DNA from: Saprospiraceae bacterium
Lineage (GTDB): Bacteria; Bacteroidota; Bacteroidia; Chitinophagales; Saprospiraceae
Length of the DNA: 23,389 nucleotides
NCBI GenBank assembly: GCA_016722295.1
Contig: JADKGL010000015.1
Location: 1-23,389 of the forward strand
Direction of reading: 5' to 3'
A program made the position numbers and the translations under genes. Below the pieces are notes generated by a model. The model saw only the letters and a program-made list of their open reading frames with translations, was not told the DNA's origin and ran no database searches. This document shows positions 18,701 to 23,389 of this stretch, piece after piece. Each line of letters begins with the position of its first letter. Position 1 is the stretch's first letter.

Positions 18701-18832
18701 CCTTTAAACGTACCGACCATGTACGTTTAAAGGACGAGCATGTACGTTTCGAGAATGACCATGTACGTTTAAAGAACGAGCATGACTTCGAGACAGTCCA
18801 CGGCGGTACGTTTGGAGAACTGGTGACGTACC
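18701..18832. repeat. Iteron-like array of 21-22 bp repeats with an inverted copy
   Basis: Three head-to-tail units begin at 18721, 18742 and 18763, exactly 21 bases apart, each starting GTACGTTT and ending GACCAT or GAGCAT. A fourth degenerate unit (keeping TTCGAGA) starts at 18784, and a fifth GTACGTTT copy at 18806. In front, CCTTTAAACGTAC (18701-18713) is the exact reverse complement of the first 13 bases of unit one, separated by 7 bases. A short GGTACG/CGTACC inverted pair (18805-18810, 18827-18832) closes the array. Unit length, helical phasing and position before a DNA-binding gene and a loader-like ATPase gene are what an initiator-bound origin or a regulator array would show. Which of the two it is cannot be seen here. 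Confidence 0.75.
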
Positions 18833-18839
18833 ACGGTTA

Positions 18840-19153
18840 TTGTTGTTGATGAATTTCTATGTGTTTTTGATCCTGATTTTGTGAAATCTGTCTTTTTAAA
18901 AAGAAATTTTTTTACATCAAGTAATTTTCATTCACTAACAAAATTTGATTCTGAAAAAATTCCAACCTTGTGTGGAAAAATTCTGTTTGAGCCAAAAAGT
19001 GTTAAAATTTCAATTATTTTTAGAAAATAATCGTATTCATATTGAAAATCCATTTCGAACTTAAACTATTGATAATCTATTCTTTGTGCAATGTTTATTG
19101 ATATTTGTTATGGTATAATCGATCCAATTCATCCATAAAAAGTGAAAAAAAAT
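18840..19153. other. AT-rich stretch downstream of the iterons (possible unwinding region)
   Basis: A gene-free, strongly AT-rich segment between the iterons and the operator-like palindromes. TGTGGAAAA at 18971-18979 is TTTTCCACA on the other strand, one base from the DnaA box TTATCCACA. A single box is weak support. No open frame of note is present. Confidence 0.3.
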
Positions 19154-19192
19154 GAACACCACTGGTGTTCTACTTGTGTTCGAAATATTTCG
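19154..19192. promoter_or_regulatory. Two operator-like palindromes upstream of the HTH gene
   Basis: GAACACCA-C-TGGTGTTC (19154-19170) has perfect 8-base arms, and CGAAATATTTCG (19181-19192) is a perfect 12-base palindrome. Both lie 30-80 bases before the start of the small HTH protein, the usual place for autoregulation. No clear Bacteroidota promoter pair (TTTG and TAnnTTTG) was found with confidence. Confidence 0.45.
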
Positions 19193-19230
19193 GATACCCA
19201 CACCTTTGCTGCAACAAAATCATGTACATC

Positions 19231-19518
19231 ATGCCAGCAAATATCATCACCACAGACGACCTCAGGGAGTTCAAAACAGAGCTGATTGAACAGCTCAAAG
19301 ATATCATCAGCACACCCCGGGGAACCGCCGGTCAAAAACGATTTTTAAAAACGTCAGAATTGCAGGAAGCCTTTGGTCTTTCGGCATCCACCATTCATCA
19401 GCTTCGAATCATGCGAATCCTTCCTTACACCAAGGTCAGTGGTGTCATTTTTTATGACTGGGAAGATATTGTACTGATGATGCAGAAAAATAAAAAAATT
19501 GCCAAACCCAAAGTCTAA
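19231..19518 (+). CDS. Small helix-turn-helix (excisionase/MerR-like) DNA-binding protein
   Basis: A protein of 95 residues from the ATG at 19231 (MPANIITTDDLREFK); an ATG three codons earlier at 19222 is an alternative, and longer GTG starts give an unlikely N-terminus. The first third is a predicted helix, and the rest is an HTH_17-like domain, with FLKTSELQEAFGLSASTIHQL and then MRILPYTKVSGVIFYDWEDI. This helix-turn-helix plus a short wing is common in accessory genes of Bacteroidota plasmids and conjugative transposons. It lies 20 bases before the next gene and just after two palindromes it may bind. Excision, replication control or plain repression are all possible. Confidence 0.72.
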   Translation: MPANIITTDDLREFKTELIEQLKDIISTPRGTAGQKRFLKTSELQEAFGLSASTIHQLRIMRILPYTKVSGVIFYDWEDIVLMMQKNKKIAKPKV

Positions 19519-19538
19519 ACAACTTAAATATCGCGACC

Positions 19539-20840
19539 ATGCAAACAAATCAGGGAATGGGGGTAAACTTCTTCCGTCATCAGGAATTATTTTACGATCT
19601 CGTAGCATCCAGTGATGCCATCCACTTTACACAAATTGCCATTTACCAGGCTATGTTCAGATTTTGGAATCACCAGTTTTTTCAAAATCCGGTACAAGTA
19701 GACAGAGAAAATATGATGATATTATCAGGCATAAAATCAAGATCAGCGTTTTACAGAGTGCTGCGACAGCTGGAGGCTTTAGATTTGGTCAGATACTATC
19801 CTTCCAGATCAGTGTATGAGAAAAGTTATATGTGTTTTGCCACGCTCAGTCCGTTTGAAAAAGACATTAAAATATCCGTGTGGGGACTGGTAGAGCCGAA
19901 GATGCCCGGGCAAGCCAAGAGCGGAGAAAGTGGCGTAAAAATGATAGAAAAAATAAAGCTGTACAACGGAAGGTATCAGCTGGAAAAGGTCAAAGAGCTG
20001 ACCGTAAAAAGAAACTTGAAATATTGCCATCCATTGCTTTCAACAGCAAAAATAATGGTGCCGCCAATAGTCATCAAAATGAATCGGAAAATCTGTTTGG
20101 AACCCATTTTAAATCATCTTCAAAATATTATCCTAATGGAAATTATCAAAAATCAGAACCTAAAAACGGTGGTCTCCGGCCACCAGGAATCCCGCTCCAT
20201 CCCGACCCCGATTACACAAAACCGCTTTGACATAGATCAATTCACCAAATGGATGCAGGATCATGGCAAAATGATGTATGGCAGTCACTTTTTGCTGTAT
20301 AGTGAAGATACCGAAGTATTGGCCAAACTTTATGCTTATATCACCGGAGATGTGAAAATGTGTAGTAAGTTTTCACTTGACCTGAATAAGGGAATTTTTC
20401 TGGTTGGTGGTGTGGGTGTAGGCAAGACTGTTTTTATGATGATCCTGCGACAGCTGTTGCCCTTGAAGGATAGATATGCAGTAAAACCTTGTCAGCAGAT
20501 AGCCCTGGAGTATATTGATCAGGGAACGAATGTCCTCATGCGTTATGGCCGAAATTATGTGGATAATGTGGATATCAATACGATCAACAGAGCTTATTGT
20601 TTTGACGATCTCGGAGCTGAAGAAGCGACCAAACATTATGGCAATGATGCCAATGTTATGGCGCAGATCATTCAAATGAGATACAATTTATTTCAGAACA
20701 GGAAGGTGTTGACCCACTTTACTTCCAATCTTATTTCAGATCAGATTGATGTGCATTATGGCACCAGGGTCAGAAGCCGACTAAGGGAGATGTGTAACTG
20801 GATAGAGTTTTCCGACAAGTCAAATGACAAACGAATATAA
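19539..20840 (+). CDS. Winged-helix + P-loop ATPase (DnaC-like loader) ORF, possibly two genes joined by an indel
   Basis: As given, one 433-residue frame. Residues 1-125 form a winged-helix-like domain (FFRHQELFYDLVASSD, HFTQIAIYQAMFRFWNHQFF, SRSAFYRVLRQLEALDLVRY) typical of mobile-element replication or control genes in Bacteroidota. Residues of about 230-433 are an AAA+ ATPase of the DnaC/IstB kind, with Walker A GGVGVGKT (Lys296), Walker B FDDLG (Asp356-Asp357), sensor-like HFTSN and an Arg-rich YGTRVRSRLREM. The middle part (about 158-220) reads like out-of-frame sequence. Adding one A to the A5 run at 20006-20010 instead gives a hydrophilic tail (KKLEILPSIAFNSKNNG) that ends at 20230. 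The ATPase would then be a second gene starting at 20136 or later. Role: probably loading a helicase at the nearby repeats (inference). Confidence 0.7.
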   Translation: MQTNQGMGVNFFRHQELFYDLVASSDAIHFTQIAIYQAMFRFWNHQFFQNPVQVDRENMMILSGIKSRSAFYRVLRQLEALDLVRYYPSRSVYEKSYMCFATLSPFEKDIKISVWGLVEPKMPGQAKSGESGVKMIEKIKLYNGRYQLEKVKELTVKRNLKYCHPLLSTAKIMVPPIVIKMNRKICLEPILNHLQNIILMEIIKNQNLKTVVSGHQESRSIPTPITQNRFDIDQFTKWMQDHGKMMYGSHFLLYSEDTEVLAKLYAYITGDVKMCSKFSLDLNKGIFLVGGVGVGKTVFMMILRQLLPLKDRYAVKPCQQIALEYIDQGTNVLMRYGRNYVDNVDINTINRAYCFDDLGAEEATKHYGNDANVMAQIIQMRYNLFQNRKVLTHFTSNLISDQIDVHYGTRVRSRLREMCNWIEFSDKSNDKRI

Positions 20841-20878
20841 TTTTTTTGCATGGCATTTTCTGTTGGTTTTTCGTCTTC

Positions 20879-20918
20879 GCCCGCCTATAGGTGGGCAAAT
20901 CTATGCTGAAAGCAGCAT
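20879..20918. other. Two small hairpins between the ATPase gene and the terminator
   Basis: GCCCGCC-TATA-GGTGGGC (20879-20896, one G-T pair) and ATGCTG-AAAG-CAGCAT (20903-20918) sit one after the other in the short gap before the terminator. Confidence 0.5.
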
Positions 20919-20928
20919 GATTTTGAAC

Positions 20929-20962
20929 AGCAGCTCCGGCGCCCGTCGGGGCTGCTTTTTTT
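20929..20962 (+). terminator. Rho-independent terminator after the ATPase gene
   Basis: AGCAGCTCC pairs with GGGGCTGCT (one G-T pair) around a GC-rich loop, followed by a run of seven T at 20956-20962. It ends the plus-strand replication-like unit. It lies only about 22 bases before the endonuclease start, so that gene needs its own promoter upstream of the hairpin or read-through. Confidence 0.8.
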
Positions 20963-20984
20963 AAAATTTTCAATTACAAAATTA

Positions 20985-21851
20985 ATGAAACATCATATTC
21001 AAACCATCATTATAATGGTTATATCTATTGTCGATCTCCAATCTCAGGAAATCATCTTCCCCGGACTCCGCGGAGATTCCCTCATCACCGAACTAAAAAA
21101 ATACTACACTCCCAAAACCGTCCTCCCTTACGACCAAGCAAGGACCAAACTCTACACTGAAATCTTCCTGCAAAACGATTCTATCGAGTGCTATTATTCC
21201 GGGTATAAAATTCCCGTGCCGCTGGGAACCAACATCCTTTCCTGGACTGCCAAGTATGGCATCCAAACCGAACATCTTTTTCCCAGATCTCTTGGATCAG
21301 CTTCCATGCCGGCACTAGGTGATCTGCATCACCTGGTACCGACCAGAGCCAACATTAATACACTTCGGCGAAATGCTCCATTCGCAGAGATTCCGGACGT
21401 TCAAACAAAATACTGGATCCACAAAGACAAAGTGATCACCATCATTCCGGGAAAGGATATCCACCATTACTCTGAATCCAAATCCAATGCCTTTGAACCA
21501 TCTGAATTCCGGAAGGGTGATATCGCAAGATCAATGTTTTACTTCTATACTTTTTACCAATCTGAAGCTAACAGAAAAAGTAAAACTTTCTTTTCGTCCA
21601 TGCTTCCCGATCTCTGCCGTTGGCATCGATCTGACAAAGTGGATTCAACAGAAATACTTCGATCCTTTGCCATCGCTCGCATCCAGTCCAATGTCAATCC
21701 TTTTATCTTTGACCCATCACTCGCAGAGCGATGTTTTTGTGCAGCATATCCTAACAAACCTATAAAACCTATTCTGTCAACATCTACCCCAACCCATCCA
21801 AAGGGCCTTTTTACATCGACATTCCGGACTACAAAGGACCAATTATCATGA
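20985..21851 (+). CDS. Secreted endonuclease I (EndA/Bsn-like), C-terminal frame shifted
   Basis: A signal peptide (MKHHIQTIIIMVISIVDLQSQ) is followed by an endonuclease I domain. The His-Me finger core is visible as TEHLFPRSLG (Glu96-His97), D113-L-H-H116-LVPTRANIN and N-T-L-R-R-N. YYSGYKIP and RKGDIARSMFYFYTFY also fit the family, which cuts DNA and sometimes RNA outside the cell with Mg2+ or Ca2+. The domain ends near residue 250 (SLAERCFCAAYPN). After that the frame gives an unlikely Thr/Pro tail and stops at 21851, while the true sorting tail lies in another frame (next entry). One missing A in the AAA run at 21756-21758 explains it. With that base restored the protein would be about 338 residues and end at 22000. 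Confidence 0.85.
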   Translation: MKHHIQTIIIMVISIVDLQSQEIIFPGLRGDSLITELKKYYTPKTVLPYDQARTKLYTEIFLQNDSIECYYSGYKIPVPLGTNILSWTAKYGIQTEHLFPRSLGSASMPALGDLHHLVPTRANINTLRRNAPFAEIPDVQTKYWIHKDKVITIIPGKDIHHYSESKSNAFEPSEFRKGDIARSMFYFYTFYQSEANRKSKTFFSSMLPDLCRWHRSDKVDSTEILRSFAIARIQSNVNPFIFDPSLAERCFCAAYPNKPIKPILSTSTPTHPKGLFTSTFRTTKDQLS

Positions 21852-22000
21852 AGATTTCTGATCATCTAGGTAAACTTCTCGAGACCCATCATTTGATGTA
21901 TTCCGGGTTGATGAGTTGGAGACTATCGGAAGGTATATTTACCATTGAAATATCACTATCTAATAATCAGATAGTCAAACAGAATATCATCGTTATTTAG
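21755..22000 (+). pseudogene. Out-of-frame T9SS type A sorting domain of the endonuclease
   Basis: In the frame two bases on from the endonuclease, the sequence reads TYKTYSVNIYPNPSKG, then FYIDIPDYKG, KISDHLGKLL, and a C-terminal LSEGIFTIEISLSNNQIVKQ ending in IIVI and a stop at 21998-22000. This is the usual layout of a type IX secretion C-terminal sorting domain (YPNP near the start, basic residues near the end). It joins smoothly to the endonuclease after PNK. The protein was thus built for export across the outer membrane. Confidence 0.8.
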
Positions 22001-22191
22001 ATATCTGAAATTCAAGAAAGAGCGCAAAAAAAATGTCTTTAAGCCAATGACAAAATTTGTTCTCAAATATCAGATGGCAAGTTTTGTTTTAGCCTAAAGA
22101 CATGCATATTAAAACTACGCTTTACAACGGAGCGTAAGGGATGCAAATATACTCAAAATAAATTGGTTTGTAAAATCATTATACCAATTTA

Positions 22192-22270
22192 TCGAGTTTT
22201 TAACTCGACGTAATATATTCGGTTTTATGTTTGCTCTTACTAGGCGCAAGTTTTTAACTTGTGCCAGTAA
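22192..22270. repeat. Pair of stem-loops with a shared TTT loop (REP-like)
   Basis: Stem one: TCGAGTT-TTT-AACTCGA (22192-22208), perfect. Stem two: TTACT, one bulged A, GGCGCAAGTT-TTT-AACTTGTGCC, AGTAA (22237-22270), 15 pairs with one G-T. Both have the same GTT-TTT-AAC centre and outer TTA/TAA ends. They lie between convergent genes and could be REP/BIME-like elements or a two-way terminator. The rest of 22001-22314 shows only a weak TACGCT/AGCGTA hairpin (22116-22136) and a 9-base inverted pair (22033-22041, 22095-22103). Confidence 0.55.
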
Positions 22271-22314
22271 AAAGTATTTTTTGTAAAATAGCATAATCTT
22301 TTCAGGAACCAAAA

Positions 22315-22806
22315 TCATTTAGGAGCTTTAATATCAGTTCCCAATACCCCGCTCACCCATTCTTCACACTCATCCAGCATACCTTCCATCCTGTCTCTAA
22401 ATTGTAAATACATGATACCTTGTTGATCATCAGAAGGGTAGGTCTTTTTTTCTTCGATATACTTGCTTCTGAAGAAATCAAATAATAGCAGGATATTACG
22501 CTGAAATTGGATGTAATCCGGGACATCCATTTTCACTTTTGGATGACGAATTTCCATCGATTTTTTGACACCTTCCACTTTATATACATATATCATTTTA
22601 CCATCGACAAATGAAAGTGAACAGTGTTTGACCAGATACTTCGATGCTTTTTTTACATTCATCAGAAACCATTTTACCACTTTAATCTTGCTCCTTACAT
22701 CCGTGCTATCACGCATAGTTTGGTATTGTTTTAACACATAATGATATTCTTTCTGTTGAGAAAACAAGTTTTTGAGTACAAAGAGATCATCATATAATTT
22801 GAGCAT
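22315..22806 (-). CDS. Unrecognised protein, C-terminal part of a frame-split gene
   Basis: A 163-residue open frame (MLKLYDDLFVLKNLF to GTDIKAPK) that I cannot assign. It is helical and charged, with aromatic-rich segments and no signal peptide. The frame stays open upstream of its Met (DVLEEPYHFEYKND), which shows that this Met is internal. Read from the right edge of the window, three frames join into one protein of about 355 residues. One missing base in each of two T-runs on the gene strand (near 22880 and 22862) would link this piece to the next. No function can be given; it is not metal-related by any motif. Confidence 0.5.
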   Translation of the reverse strand: MLKLYDDLFVLKNLFSQQKEYHYVLKQYQTMRDSTDVRSKIKVVKWFLMNVKKASKYLVKHCSLSFVDGKMIYVYKVEGVKKSMEIRHPKVKMDVPDYIQFQRNILLLFDFFRSKYIEEKKTYPSDDQQGIMYLQFRDRMEGMLDECEEWVSGVLGTDIKAPK

Positions 22807-22846
22807 ATCATTTTTATATTCAAAATGATAAGGTTCTTCAAGAACA

Positions 22847-23179
22847 TCAAAAAAGATGATTATAAACCGACATCTTTCTTTTTATCCATAACGGTCCTAC
22901 AAAATTCCGTTTTGGATTGCTGATATCAGCCAAAAAAGCTTTAACCTTTTTTCTTAGCAGCTTAAACTCCAAAGAATCAATAAAGCCAATCTTCTCATTA
23001 TCATACACAGTAAAACCGTCAAAAGCCAACATTTCACCCGAGTTAATGATATCTTGACCTATCAAATGATTGGCATAACACCTTTCGATACCAGTGATTT
23101 CATCACCATCCATCATAATGGAAATGGCAATACCGTTCATGGTCAACGGGCTTCGAAGACCCAAACTTTTAGCTTGCAA
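22847..23179 (-). CDS. Unrecognised protein, middle part of the same frame-split gene
   Basis: A 110-residue frame (KSLGLRSPLTMNGIAISIMMD to FVGPLWIKRKMSV) that begins and ends by frameshift. Its start region overlaps the upstream piece at 23143-23179. Inserting one A into the gene-strand A4 run (plus-strand TTTT at 23167-23170) reads DCKLKSLGL without a break. At the other end, one T added after GTAGGACCG gives FMDKKKDVG in place of LWIKRKMSV. The segment has alternating beta-like and acidic stretches (SIMMDGDEITGIE). No family is recognised. Confidence 0.45.
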   Translation of the reverse strand: MQAKSLGLRSPLTMNGIAISIMMDGDEITGIERCYANHLIGQDIINSGEMLAFDGFTVYDNEKIGFIDSLEFKLLRKKVKAFLADISNPKRNFVGPLWIKRKMSVYNHLF

Positions 23180-23382
23180 TCACAAACCAAATCTTCTAAA
23201 CACTGACTGGCACGTACCAATAGTGAAGTATCACCCTTCAACTTACAAGCCTTGAAAAATTCACCCAACTTCCCCAGCCAAACTTCCTTATAAGCATTTT
23301 CATATACCCCATTTTCCGGGAGCAATACATCAAGCATTCGCATATCCATTTCGCAGATGCTGGAGATAATTTTATCTCTCAA
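23143..23382 (-). CDS. Unrecognised protein, N-terminal part of the same frame-split gene, near the window edge
   Basis: A 79-residue frame starting at a TTG (RDKIISSICEMDMRMLDVLLP) and holding KACKLKGDTSLLVRASQCLEDLV, two Cys in CDC near its end, and no signal. The frame is still open to the end of the window (HPL before the first residue), so the true start may lie outside. Its last residues (VWVFEAR) come after the frameshift and are not natural. Confidence 0.45.
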   Translation of the reverse strand: MRDKIISSICEMDMRMLDVLLPENGVYENAYKEVWLGKLGEFFKACKLKGDTSLLVRASQCLEDLVCDCKLKVWVFEAR

Positions 23383-23389
23383 AGGATGT

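Noticed and set aside
18645..18832. CRISPR array
   Set aside because: The repeats are contiguous or nearly so, without unique spacers of constant length, and no cas gene is present.
22033..22103. 9-base inverted pair ATGTCTTTA / TAAAGACAT as insertion-sequence ends
   Set aside because: Only 53 bases lie between the arms, with no flanking duplication and no transposase; the match could be chance.
22115..22318. A 67-residue minus-strand frame between the endonuclease and the unknown gene
   Set aside because: It runs through both stem-loops and has no homology-like features.

Overview
The window looks like Bacteroidota DNA, probably a sludge- or water-type lineage near Saprospirales/Chitinophagales. 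The evidence is AT-rich sequence, lipoprotein signals without clear Shine-Dalgarno sites, an RND pump fused to its outer-membrane factor, a type IX secretion (T9SS) sorting tail, and AraC/CopA/multicopper-oxidase proteins of the kind found in that phylum. The species assignment is inference.

Layout. (1) 1-6126: a copper-resistance cluster, plus strand, whose genes are recognisable end to end but broken by many frameshifts and stops. In order: a metal-sensing AraC-type regulator, a CopA-type P1B ATPase, a multicopper oxidase with a CopB-like tail, and a small Cys/His-rich protein. (2) 6286-18271: an intact, tightly packed metal-efflux run on the same strand. It holds a CzcA/CusA-type RND pump fused to a TolC-like domain, its periplasmic adaptor, a metal-binding lipoprotein, a dodecin-like protein, a di-haem oxidoreductase, a Rieske protein, an outer-membrane barrel, an ICMT-like membrane methyltransferase and a ZntA/CadA-type ATPase. 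(3) 18272-20962: a different kind of region. It has AGTCTT direct repeats, an iteron-like array of 21-22 bp units with an inverted copy, an AT-rich stretch, two operator-like palindromes, a small HTH protein, and a winged-helix plus P-loop ATPase ORF, closed by hairpins. It resembles a replication or control module of a plasmid or integrative element. (4) 20985-22000: a secreted endonuclease I whose T9SS tail lies out of frame. (5) 22001-22314: intergenic, with two strong stem-loops. (6) 22315 to the end, minus strand: an unrecognised gene split into three frames.

How the parts fit. The copper cluster would sense copper, pump it out of the cytoplasm and oxidise or bind it in the periplasm. 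The RND complex would carry metal ions across the envelope, and the ZntA-like pump would export Zn/Cd/Pb from the cytoplasm. The adjacent iterons and loader-like gene suggest the metal genes travel on, or inserted beside, a mobile replicon.

Caution. In the right half most frame breaks are explained by one base gained or lost in a homopolymer. The left 6 kb shows the same kind of change at much higher density, while gene lengths stay close to normal. Unpolished long-read sequence is therefore at least as likely as true gene decay.
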